Both the position numbers and the translations under genes were made by a program. This document shows positions 8,214 through 16,482 of a stretch of 64,000 nt of DNA, in pieces; positions within the stretch are counted from its first letter, which is position 1, and each line of letters starts with the position of its first letter. The notes beneath the pieces are model-generated. The model did not search any database, had not been told where the DNA came from, and worked only from the letters and a program-made list of their open reading frames with translations. The stretch comes from Pseudobdellovibrionaceae bacterium (GTDB lineage Bacteria; Bdellovibrionota; Bdellovibrionia; Bdellovibrionales; Bdellovibrionaceae), in NCBI GenBank assembly GCA_016719575.1, contig JADJYV010000013.1, forward strand, positions 992,001 to 1,056,000. The letters run 5' to 3'.

Positions 8214-9239
8214 CTAATTGTCATTGCCATGAGACGAAGGCGATAATTCTTCGGGAGCTCGGTTTTTTAGCTCCTGATTTACTGGATTTTCAATCTTGTC
8301 TACTTTCCCAAACTTCTTCTGAGGCTTTTCTTCAAGTCGGCGCTGACTGGCCTGCTTTACAAAATTTTCGTAAACAGACATGCTGACATTTGGATCGCCA
8401 AAGACTGTTTCGAGTTTGCGTGGCTTTCGTCCCGAACTTGTCATGTCCTTTTGTCTTATGCTGATTTTAATAAACCCTATCAGCTTTTGCGGATCCACCT
8501 CGCCTCGCTTTTCTTTGACACTCGAATAGCCTTTTACAACGACCGAACTGTGCTCCAAACTTGCTTGAATCTTATTTTTGATCAGGTCTAAACGCTCCGA
8601 AGAGATTTTATTCGCCAAAGCTGGGTTCGCCCCTTGCACCGCTTGTATAAACAGTCCCGAAGTAATTTTTACCTCGGCATCCTGAAGGCCCATTGTGACA
8701 GCTTTTATTTTATCCATCACATCGACAAACGTTGCTATGGGATTCGAAGTCCCTCGTTCAAATAAAACTGTATCCGGGATATCAAAGTCAAAGCCATCAG
8801 GGGTGACCTGAACATTTTTTGCAAAGTCGTTCACCTGGTCTGCTAAATAAGCAGTAACGACCTTTGCTGAGCCACTGTCGAGTAAGTTTGGAGTTTTCTC
8901 TGCCGGCTCTACAAACTGCTGAAAGGCTTTTAATGGTTCATTAATCAAATCTAAAAATAGTTTTTCTAAAGTAATTTCGGCACCAAAGTTTTGAAAATTA
9001 TACTCAATAACAGACGGTGTAGAGAAATAATCTGAAACTGCTTTCTTTGTTTCGTCAGACTGACCGAGCAGCCACATCACCAAGAAGAAAGCCATAAGAG
9101 CTGTCATGAAGTCCGCCAACGCCACCTTCCACGAACCACCATGGCCTCCCCCAGCAACAACCGTAATTTTTTTAATAACGATAGTTTGTTTCTTCTCTGC
9201 CATTTTGCTCTTGTCCAGTTCTGCCCCTTCGGGCTCCAC
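8214..9239 (-). CDS. motB: Flagellar stator protein MotB
   Basis: Anchors the stator to peptidoglycan and provides the proton-binding Asp of the flagellar motor. A Gly-rich HGGSWKVALADFMTALMAFFLVMWLL segment (residues 33-58) is the classic MotB transmembrane helix, with D43 as the proton-carrying residue. Residues 130-275 form a divergent OmpA-like peptidoglycan-binding domain. The C-terminal tail of about 60 residues is charged and probably disordered. It follows motA by 21 bp, so the two are one transcript. Confidence 0.93.
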   Translation of the reverse strand: MEPEGAELDKSKMAEKKQTIVIKKITVVAGGGHGGSWKVALADFMTALMAFFLVMWLLGQSDETKKAVSDYFSTPSVIEYNFQNFGAEITLEKLFLDLINEPLKAFQQFVEPAEKTPNLLDSGSAKVVTAYLADQVNDFAKNVQVTPDGFDFDIPDTVLFERGTSNPIATFVDVMDKIKAVTMGLQDAEVKITSGLFIQAVQGANPALANKISSERLDLIKNKIQASLEHSSVVVKGYSSVKEKRGEVDPQKLIGFIKISIRQKDMTSSGRKPRKLETVFGDPNVSMSVYENFVKQASQRRLEEKPQKKFGKVDKIENPVNQELKNRAPEELSPSSHGNDN

Positions 9240-9260
9240 TTACCCTAACTAGTTTCTAGA

Positions 9261-10127
9261 CTACGCTGCCTTTTTTATTTCCTTTGTGGCCTTATCTACT
9301 TCGTCAAATGATGGACGCTCTTCGGGCATTATTGATCGACGCGCAAACTCCACACACACAATCGGTGGAGCTCCTCGTTGACAAGCCACCATCGCCGCTT
9401 TAATCACTTCGAGATAACGACCCTCGGCCTCAATATCCGCCGCCATCTTCGTCGCAGTAGGTTCTATCAATCCATAAGCGCAAAAAACCCCTAACATTGT
9501 ACCTACGAGGGCGTGGGCAACGTGTTCACCAATGACTTCCGTACCTTCGGTCAAATGACCCATTGTTTTCACAATTCCTAGAACCGCAGCAACGATTCCA
9601 AGACCAGGAAATCCTCCTGCTACCGCCGCAACCGCATGCTGTGCGAGGTGCTCCTCTGCATGAATGCCTTTAATATCCGAACTTAAGAGATCATCCACGT
9701 CGTATTGTGAAAGCTCTGCTGATAAAGTGATTTTCATTGTATCGCACAAAAAATGAACTGCGTGGTGGTTATGCATGAAGCTTGGATAAGCTTTAAAGAT
9801 CTCACTTTGTTCTGGATTTTCGATGTGCTTCTCAATCCCCTGTGGCCCCTCTTTTCTCAAAACCTGAAAGACCTGAAAGAGCATTTGCATCAAATCAACA
9901 TAGTCCTTCTTTTGGGGCCCCTTGGCCGTCATCGCTTTCATTGAAAGCTTTATTCCCATTTTCACGATTTTCATTGGGTTCGCAACGACATAGGCGCCAA
10001 AGGCGGCTCCGCCAATGATGACCATCTCTAGCATGGCTGCTTCAATGATGACATGCATCTTACCGCCGCCAGCTATGTAGCCACCGAAAACCGTCGCAAA
10101 AACTATCAGTATACCGACAAATCCCAT
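9261..10127 (-). CDS. motA: Flagellar stator protein MotA
   Basis: Inner-membrane ring of the stator that couples ion flow to rotation. 288 residues, normal for MotA. It opens with a membrane helix and a Gly-rich loop (VFGGYIAGGGKMHVI). A long cytoplasmic region follows (SMKAMTAKGPQKKDYVDLMQML). AAVAGGFPGLGIVAAVLGIVKTMG and HALVGTMLGVFCAYGLIEPTA are the two ion-channel helices. A sigma-28-like site lies 20 bp upstream. Confidence 0.95.
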   Translation of the reverse strand: MGFVGILIVFATVFGGYIAGGGKMHVIIEAAMLEMVIIGGAAFGAYVVANPMKIVKMGIKLSMKAMTAKGPQKKDYVDLMQMLFQVFQVLRKEGPQGIEKHIENPEQSEIFKAYPSFMHNHHAVHFLCDTMKITLSAELSQYDVDDLLSSDIKGIHAEEHLAQHAVAAVAGGFPGLGIVAAVLGIVKTMGHLTEGTEVIGEHVAHALVGTMLGVFCAYGLIEPTATKMAADIEAEGRYLEVIKAAMVACQRGAPPIVCVEFARRSIMPEERPSFDEVDKATKEIKKAA

Positions 10128-10146
10128 GATTTACCTCGCAACTACT

Positions 10147-10174
10147 TTATCGGTAGATGAGACTATGCTATTTA
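10147..10174 (-). promoter_or_regulatory. Possible sigma-28 promoter for motAB
   Basis: On the minus strand TAAATAGC (10174-10167), a 12-base spacer, then ACCGATAA (10154-10147). The -10 half matches the FliA consensus at 7 of 8; the -35 half is poor and the spacer is one longer than usual. Position just before motA is right for the class. Confidence 0.45.
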
Positions 10175-10247
10175 GAGACATTAAGATAAACTTGTCCATG
10201 GTCGAGGTTTACCCGAAGCTGGATGTATCCGAAGCGTGCTAATATCT

Positions 10248-12059
10248 ATGATGAAATATAATTTGATCCTTTTGCCTTTCCTATTCTTAACTTTCACCGC
10301 CGCACCAAGGACCTTGGTCTGGGCTCAAAGCGATGACGAAATCCGGGATCCTTTGATTACGGAGGTGTCTCTCACTTTATATGAGTGGAACCCGGGTCAG
10401 GCTGGGGATTTGAAAATCAAACTTCAACTGCCAAAGGGATTTCACGCATACGAAGACATGTTTCGCCTAACTTTACTAGAGCCAGAAGGCTTTCAAATGG
10501 CTCCATTCAAGCTAAGCCCTATTGTTGAGTTCTATGACAAGTTTAGCAAAAAGAAGCGCCGAGGTGTCGCTGAAAACTCGTCTATGAATGCGCACATCGA
10601 AGCTCCATTAGAGTTTCGCATGGCCGCTTCAAAAATAAAACTTGAGCTCACCTACCAGGCCTGTTCTGAAACTTTCTGCTTATTTCCGACAACAAAAAAA
10701 CTAGACGTTCCAATCAAGCTCATTGGCGCACCAGAGATACCGGTTTTGACGACCTCCAAACACGAAATTCAACCAATAAGTGAAAGTCTTTTTTCTCAAG
10801 AATTCTTTGCGAATGCCCTCGACACTGGCGGTGCCGTCGTCTTTCTACTGGCCTTTATCGCCGGAATATTGACGAGCTTTACACCCTGTATATTTCCGAT
10901 GATTCCAATTACGCTCGCTGTTCTCGGTAACGATTCACAAAAAAGATCGCGTGCTCAAAACTTTATCGTAAGCTGTGTTTATGTGACGGGAATAGCGACC
11001 ACCTACTCAATTCTCGGGCTCGTCGCCGCAACTAGCGGCACCCTTTTTGGCGCGAGCCTCGGAAACCCTTATATTCTATCTGTGATTTGTTTCGTTTTTT
11101 TGGCCATGGCTCTATCGATGTATGGCCTTTATGATTTGCAGGTTCCGAGCTTTATTCGCCAAAGATTTGGCCGAAAAGTTGCCACTGGAAATCTTCATCT
11201 TAAAACCTTTTTGACTGGCTTGTTCGCCGGAATAGCTGCAAGTCCCTGCGTTGGCCCTGTCCTGGTTACAATTCTTGCCTACGTGGCGACTCGGCAAAAT
11301 ATGCTCCTCGGATTTTTTCTCCTTTTTACGTACGCACTGGGGCTTGGTCTCATTTTTTTATTCTTAGGTCTCAGTAGTCAACTCACGCGACTACTTCCAC
11401 GTTCAGGCGTTTGGATGAACGGAGTTAAGTTCCTTCTAGGCTCTTTAATGCTCGCCGCTTTCTATTATTATCTCGAGCTGCTGATTCCCCAACAAGGCTT
11501 TGATATTTTGCTCGGAATTGGCCTCATATCTGTGGCAAGTTTTTTTGGCGCCTTTGCCTCCGCCAAAAACGCGATTCAAGGACTCAGAAAAGGGTTGATG
11601 CTTGCAATCCTTTTGATTGGCTTCGGTTATCTATCAATTGGAACCTTTGATCTGCGAACTCTGCTTGGACAAAATCACATCTCAGAAGAGGGCGTACCAA
11701 AATATCAACAACTCGACTGGCAGCCCTACAGCGAGCCGGCTCTCCAAAAAGCAATTCTAGAAAGAAAACCAATCATCATAGACTTCTGGGCGGATTGGTG
11801 TGCCGCTTGCCATGAGCTTGAACAGTTTACCTTTACGGATTCGCAAGTAAGAGAGCTATCAAAAAAATTCACTCTCCTCAAATTTGATGCAACTAAGGAC
11901 TCCAAAGAGCTTCGGGACCTAAAGGCAAAATATAGTATCCAGGGGCTACCAACAGTGCTCTTTTATAACGCGGATGCTCTGTGGTTGCGGGGACTCACCC
12001 TGACGAACTTTGAATCGGCCCCTAAGTTTTTGAAACGAATGGAAAAAGCAAGAGACTAG
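10248..12059 (+). CDS. dsbD: Thiol:disulfide interchange protein DsbD
   Basis: Carries electrons from cytoplasmic thioredoxin across the inner membrane to periplasmic thiol proteins. Signal peptide (to about residue 27), then a periplasmic alpha domain with the redox pair in YQACSETFCLF. Eight or so membrane helices follow, with the two channel cysteines in TSFTPCIFPMIP and GIAASPCVGPVL. The C-terminal thioredoxin domain has WADWCAACHELE (CxxC). About 600 residues, full length for the family. A GTG at 10236 is an alternative start; ATG 10248 or 10251 gives the better signal peptide. The stop overlaps the convergent gene by 4 bp. Confidence 0.95.
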   Translation: MMKYNLILLPFLFLTFTAAPRTLVWAQSDDEIRDPLITEVSLTLYEWNPGQAGDLKIKLQLPKGFHAYEDMFRLTLLEPEGFQMAPFKLSPIVEFYDKFSKKKRRGVAENSSMNAHIEAPLEFRMAASKIKLELTYQACSETFCLFPTTKKLDVPIKLIGAPEIPVLTTSKHEIQPISESLFSQEFFANALDTGGAVVFLLAFIAGILTSFTPCIFPMIPITLAVLGNDSQKRSRAQNFIVSCVYVTGIATTYSILGLVAATSGTLFGASLGNPYILSVICFVFLAMALSMYGLYDLQVPSFIRQRFGRKVATGNLHLKTFLTGLFAGIAASPCVGPVLVTILAYVATRQNMLLGFFLLFTYALGLGLIFLFLGLSSQLTRLLPRSGVWMNGVKFLLGSLMLAAFYYYLELLIPQQGFDILLGIGLISVASFFGAFASAKNAIQGLRKGLMLAILLIGFGYLSIGTFDLRTLLGQNHISEEGVPKYQQLDWQPYSEPALQKAILERKPIIIDFWADWCAACHELEQFTFTDSQVRELSKKFTLLKFDATKDSKELRDLKAKYSIQGLPTVLFYNADALWLRGLTLTNFESAPKFLKRMEKARD

Positions 12060-12562
12060 AACCTTTTGAGACGGGCAATTTCCATTTTCGCCTCGTTCAA
12101 AGCGGCTTGGGACGCAACCATTTGATTCTCTTTCTCGGAAAGTAGTCTTTGCATATGGTTCAGTCGAACCTCAAAACTTTTAATCACGTTATTGTGACGG
12201 TCGACCATTTCTTGGATTTTAGCGTCTAACGACTTTCTCTCAGCAAGTTTGGCGTTAATTTGTTGAATTTTTTGCCCGGCTTCTTGGGCAAGACCATTAT
12301 GGTTGGTTTCTAGGCGAGCCAGCCCCTGTTGAAGTCGATCAAACTTGCCATTGCTGGCTTTATTCGACTCATTTAGTGCTTGTGTCAGCTTGTTTAACTG
12401 TTCGTTCATGCTCAGGATTTGGCTTTTTAGCTCGAAAATTTGTCGATCTGTATTCAAATACGCAGGGTCAGAGCTTGGAGCGGGCGGGATCAAGCCTTCT
12501 CTACGAACCGGCACAGATGGCCGTTTCTCACCAAAAAGTTCAGGGTTGAGTTCCTTTTGCAT
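12056..12562 (-). CDS. Coiled-coil protein of unknown function
   Basis: I do not recognise the family. Starting at ATG 12562, which has a GGAGGAG Shine-Dalgarno just upstream, the protein has 168 residues. After a Pro-rich N-terminus (about residues 1-35) it is almost wholly predicted coiled coil (IFELKSQILSMNEQLNKLTQALNE and onward). It ends in a basic RLKRF and has no signal peptide or membrane segment. A longer reading to 12622 is possible but lacks a ribosome site. It is divergent from the unknown gene at 12643. Confidence 0.75.
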   Translation of the reverse strand: MQKELNPELFGEKRPSVPVRREGLIPPAPSSDPAYLNTDRQIFELKSQILSMNEQLNKLTQALNESNKASNGKFDRLQQGLARLETNHNGLAQEAGQKIQQINAKLAERKSLDAKIQEMVDRHNNVIKSFEVRLNHMQRLLSEKENQMVASQAALNEAKMEIARLKRF

Positions 12563-12642
12563 GACTCCTCCTTCGGAATTTGCTAGGTATCTTATGCTAA
12601 TTTCTCTAGACACCAAAAGCAATCTTTCCTAGCGTGAGGGTT

Positions 12643-13668
12643 ATGCTAAAAGTAGCTCAACTTATCAGATTTGTAGCCGGACTTAATCCACAGAATACAC
12701 CTGCAAAGTTATCCTTTTCCAATTTTCTTCGTGGCTTTCCGAATCCAGAAGACCCATTAACCCCTGAGTTGATTGAACTTTTCTTTATTTATTGCATTGA
12801 TTATCCTCACTGGGCCGCAAATAAAAATCAACTCGGCACCGAGGTCCAGTATCTCTTAGAAAACTTCAATAACTTCTATCAGCAGGACTTTGACCTAAGT
12901 AAAATTCGTTTTCCGCAAACGATGCAACTTTTGGAGATCGAAAGAATTCAGGACCTTGAAGAAGTCTTGTCCGTATATTTAAAACGTATTTACTCCGAGA
13001 GTGATAAAGTCCGCCTTATCAATGATCAAAACAAAAGAATGATCGCCGTTATTCTTCACGAAGATAAGTCTGTGACTGTCCGTGTTTTTGATAAGAAATT
13101 CACCTTTAGAGGTGGTCATCTCGAGCCGCTAAGACACGATCTCGCGCTCTATTACAACTCCTCGTTAGAACTAAGCCCCGATCACAAGCAAAAGATAGAA
13201 GTCGCTCCTTACATTGTCGCCGAATTTCAGGTGAAAGATGATAAAGTCAATGGCGCCCTCTTGCGAGGATATGTCTACCAAAAGCTAATGGAGTTTAAAG
13301 GAGATTCACTCCGAGAACAGAGTCGCCTTCTAATACCCATTAAACGACTTGAACAATTTTTCGTTGATCGTCGCACTGATCCCTACTATCAGGATTTGAT
13401 CAATCAACTCGAACGAACTCTGTCTTTAATCCAACAGGGTGACTCTGAGGCCCTTAATTGGAGTGCCATGATTCTCACTCAGGCAGAATCCGCTCTCGAA
13501 AATATCTTCACGGGTGACAAGCTTCTCACTCTTCTGGTAAGAGATCTGCGTCATACTAGCGAAAATACACGAAAAATGACCCCCTCTTCAGCGGTCAGTA
13601 AATCTATCGAGGCGAATGAAAAATGTCTGAAAATAACTCCGATAAAAGACTACGACTTAACAAACTGA
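12643..13668 (+). CDS. Conserved-looking cytoplasmic protein of unknown function
   Basis: Not recognised. 341 residues from ATG 12643 (GTG 12634 is an alternative). It is soluble, with no signal peptide or transmembrane helix, and rich in helices, with a central beta-rich part (VILHEDKSVTVRVFDKKFTFRGGHLEPL). Its 3' end overlaps the start of rluB by 46 bp in another frame, which suggests translational coupling with the pseudouridine synthase and the exporter that follow. No function is proposed. Confidence 0.75.
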   Translation: MLKVAQLIRFVAGLNPQNTPAKLSFSNFLRGFPNPEDPLTPELIELFFIYCIDYPHWAANKNQLGTEVQYLLENFNNFYQQDFDLSKIRFPQTMQLLEIERIQDLEEVLSVYLKRIYSESDKVRLINDQNKRMIAVILHEDKSVTVRVFDKKFTFRGGHLEPLRHDLALYYNSSLELSPDHKQKIEVAPYIVAEFQVKDDKVNGALLRGYVYQKLMEFKGDSLREQSRLLIPIKRLEQFFVDRRTDPYYQDLINQLERTLSLIQQGDSEALNWSAMILTQAESALENIFTGDKLLTLLVRDLRHTSENTRKMTPSSAVSKSIEANEKCLKITPIKDYDLTN

Positions 13669-14510
13669 TTGCTGATAGTGGCCTTGCAAGTCGCAGACAT
13701 GCCGATCGAATGATCGAAGAAGGCCAAGTGACAGTTAACGGCAAAAGGGTTTACGAATTGGGGATCAAAGTTAGTCCTGCCCATGATCATATCTTGGTCA
13801 ACGGAAAACCACTTAAAAAACCTCTCGAAAATATTTATGTCATGCTAAACAAGCCTCGCGGTGTGCTGACAACAATGGAAGACCCTCTCGATCGTCCCAC
13901 AATTGCAGAGTATCTCGAAAAAGTTCCAGGCCGAGTGTTCCCCGTGGGTCGACTCGATTGGGACTCAGAAGGTCTCTTGTTACTAACGAATGATGGCGAT
14001 TTTGCAAATAAGGTCACTCATCCAAAAGCGGAAGTTACTAAAACCTATATGGTTAAAGTTGATGGCCAACCCACAAAAGAAGATCTGGCCAAACTCTTAC
14101 GCGGGGTCAGCATCGTTGGCGGCAAGGTTGCTGCAAAACATATTGAAAAGCTAAAACGAAACGAAGGCTCTGAAAAATACGACTGGTATAAAATCGTAAT
14201 CACCGAAGGAAAAAATCGCCAGATTCGCCAAATGTTTGAGAAAATTGGATTTGATGTCTTAAAGCTTCAACGCGTAGCCATCGGTCGCCTTCGTATCGGC
14301 AACGTGGAGCGCGGCGAATTGGTTTTTTTAAATGACGCTGCGGTGGAAAGAGTTTTTCTTCCAGATGCACCGGACGAAGTTAAGTTAAAGAAAACTTATA
14401 AAGGCCGAAAGGTCTCCGCAAAAAAAACGAATCAAACAAAGGCCGTCGGCCCAAAATCTACTAGCAAGAATAAGAAAGCGGCACTTAAGCCGCGCCCATT
14501 TAAAAAATAG
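13623..14510 (+). CDS. rluB: 23S rRNA pseudouridine synthase, RluB/RsuA family
   Basis: Isomerises a specific uridine in rRNA. Residues 9-70 are an S4 RNA-binding domain (RLNKLIADSGLASRRHADRM, VTVNGKRV). The catalytic motif is GRLDWDSEGLLLLTNDGD with the conserved Asp. GKNRQIRQMFEKIG follows, as in RsuA/RluB/RluE/RluF. The C-terminal 50 residues are a Lys-rich tail (KGRKVSAKKTNQTK), common in this subfamily. RluB is favoured over RsuA because of the tail and overall size, but the target uridine cannot be proven. The stop overlaps the next start by one base. Confidence 0.9.
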   Translation: MSENNSDKRLRLNKLIADSGLASRRHADRMIEEGQVTVNGKRVYELGIKVSPAHDHILVNGKPLKKPLENIYVMLNKPRGVLTTMEDPLDRPTIAEYLEKVPGRVFPVGRLDWDSEGLLLLTNDGDFANKVTHPKAEVTKTYMVKVDGQPTKEDLAKLLRGVSIVGGKVAAKHIEKLKRNEGSEKYDWYKIVITEGKNRQIRQMFEKIGFDVLKLQRVAIGRLRIGNVERGELVFLNDAAVERVFLPDAPDEVKLKKTYKGRKVSAKKTNQTKAVGPKSTSKNKKAALKPRPFKK

Positions 14511-15382
14511 TGGACCGTAAAAAAATCATCGGCACCTTAGAAATTGCAGCGGGAAGTCTCGGGTTTGGATTTCTTGGTATTTTCGGCAAATGGGCTTTTC
14601 AAAGCGGGCTCAGTGTGGGTGAATTGCTCACCTTTCGCTTTATACTTGCTGCTGTCATTCTTTGGCTTGGTCTCTTTATTTTGAACAGAAAAAAAATACT
14701 TCTGGAGCCTAAACAAATCTTGATATCTGCAGGACTAGGCATTTTGGGATATGCTGTTTTTGCAACATTATACTTTACAGCCATTCAAGGAATGTCGGTT
14801 GGACTCGCTGCCTTACTGCTTTATACCTATCCGTTTTGGGTGAGCTTGCTCTCACATATTTTTCTGAATGAAAAGCTCTCGGCTGGGCAATGGGCTGTTT
14901 TGGCGATTGCGCTCTTAGGTGTCAACCTTCTACTCTGGGGGCAATTTCGATTCTCTGATCTTGGCGCCCTGGCCGCAGGACTTGGGTCAGCTATTACCTA
15001 TGCTGCCTATATTTTGGTTTCTGCAAAACATCAGAGATTTGTTCCGCCGATTTCCTCAAGCCTTTATGTGATCACTGCCGCAGCGATCGCACTCGCTTTA
15101 TTTCATCAGCCACGCTTAGACTTCGCATTACAAATGAATTCGCATCAATGGGCACTCGTTATAGGAGTGGCCACAATTTCCACAATCTTTCCAATGACAA
15201 TGATGTTGGCTGGCTTGCAAAAAACCAAGAGTTCTCATGCCGCATTGATTTCAATGCTTGAACCTATCGCTGCCGCCATCGCTGCTGCTTTGATTTTAAA
15301 CGAGTCTATGAGCGCTCTACAGATTCTTGGTGCTACCTTGATTCTATGTTGTTTAATATACAGCATAGTAAGGAAACATTAG
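14510..15382 (+). CDS. DMT-superfamily (EamA) transporter
   Basis: Inner-membrane carrier with about ten transmembrane helices in two EamA repeats (residues about 8-140 and 150-288). Typical signatures are GFLGIFGKWAF near the start, LYTYPFWVSLL, and the final LEPIAAAIAAALILNESMSALQILGATLIL. Family members export amino acids, metabolites or drugs; the substrate cannot be inferred. It begins with GTG overlapping the rluB stop by one base. It is convergent with the cyclic-nucleotide-binding gene. Confidence 0.88.
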   Translation: MDRKKIIGTLEIAAGSLGFGFLGIFGKWAFQSGLSVGELLTFRFILAAVILWLGLFILNRKKILLEPKQILISAGLGILGYAVFATLYFTAIQGMSVGLAALLLYTYPFWVSLLSHIFLNEKLSAGQWAVLAIALLGVNLLLWGQFRFSDLGALAAGLGSAITYAAYILVSAKHQRFVPPISSSLYVITAAAIALALFHQPRLDFALQMNSHQWALVIGVATISTIFPMTMMLAGLQKTKSSHAALISMLEPIAAAIAAALILNESMSALQILGATLILCCLIYSIVRKH

Positions 15383-16482
15383 GCCGCTCGCTGCTGGTCC
15401 TTCGCTAGTCTCTGAATAGCTAACTCTTGAAGAATTTTTCCTAAAAAAATATTTTGTGCCAGCAATCTGTAAAACTCGTTTTGATTGATCTCCAAAAGCA
15501 GAGATTCTTTTTGCGATATAACTGAGGCAGAACGAATGCCTTGGTTTGCAAGCAGGGCGATTTCTCCCAAAACACCACCTTGACTAATCACTCCGATGTT
15601 TTGTCCGTTCTGATTCACAACCAAAGATCCTTGGATAACAATATAGGCGCTGCGACCCTCTTCTCCTTGATTAAAAAGAACTTGTCCTTCGCTCGCGCAA
15701 ACGCAGCGCCCACAAAGCGTCAGCGCATCAAAACAATCTGGCGGCACTTCCTTAAAGGTCTCTGATTTTAAGAGTGCATGTTGGACCCAGAACCGATACT
15801 GCAAGCTCTGAGCCTTTTCTCTTTTTAAAAATTGATCGAAAACTTCAGGAATACAAGGAACACGAAGAACATTACAATCACTTAATGAAATCACATCTGC
15901 AGCACGTGGATTCCCAAGCAAAAAAGCTCCTTCGCCAAAGGCAGAATTCTGAGCGAGAGTCGCAATTAGATACTTTCCTCCATGAGCATGCGGCTTGTAA
16001 ACTCCTGCCGTCCCCTTGAGAATCACATACAAATCGCGTGTTGTATCGCCTTGGCGGCAAAGCAAGGTTTTGGGTGCAACATGATGAATACTTGCTTTGG
16101 ATAGAAATAAATCCGTCAACTTCGGCTCTAATGATCTAAAGAATGGCAATTCTCTCATCAGTCGCATTGAAACAACAGGACTGCTCGTGAGGTTTAAGTC
16201 TATAAGACTGTTCCAAATTGACCTTTCAGAAGCAGGCTTGATCTTGTCGAAGTATTGATAAAACGATGCATTGCGAATAGCCCTGCCTTCCGTGAGACGA
16301 CTAATAAGATCGTAAAGCTCACTAAAATTAACGAGCCAACCTTGCTTCAGAAAGTGATCGACAACTCCCTCTATGGATTTTCCGCCCTGCAGAATTTGCA
16401 AATAGAGTTTCTGCAAGTCCGAAATGCCGGATAGAGTCGAAAATTGTTCAGAAAAACTAATAATTTCTTTTTCAATTTTCAC
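15379..16482 (-). CDS. Protein with two cyclic-nucleotide-binding domains
   Basis: Residues 115-225 and 240-350 are two CNB (cNMP-binding) domains. Both keep the phosphate-binding cassette: FGEGAFLLGNPRAADV (E184, R193) and LGEIALL...IRSASV (E307, R317). There is no helix-turn-helix, kinase or channel part, so this is not a CRP-type regulator. The tandem arrangement is like a PKA regulatory subunit. The N-terminal 110 residues are helical and may bind a partner. It starts with GTG directly after the stop of the adenylate-cyclase-like gene, so the two are cotranscribed and probably act as cNMP maker and receiver. Confidence 0.85.
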   Translation of the reverse strand: MKIEKEIISFSEQFSTLSGISDLQKLYLQILQGGKSIEGVVDHFLKQGWLVNFSELYDLISRLTEGRAIRNASFYQYFDKIKPASERSIWNSLIDLNLTSSPVVSMRLMRELPFFRSLEPKLTDLFLSKASIHHVAPKTLLCRQGDTTRDLYVILKGTAGVYKPHAHGGKYLIATLAQNSAFGEGAFLLGNPRAADVISLSDCNVLRVPCIPEVFDQFLKREKAQSLQYRFWVQHALLKSETFKEVPPDCFDALTLCGRCVCASEGQVLFNQGEEGRSAYIVIQGSLVVNQNGQNIGVISQGGVLGEIALLANQGIRSASVISQKESLLLEINQNEFYRLLAQNIFLGKILQELAIQRLAKDQQRAA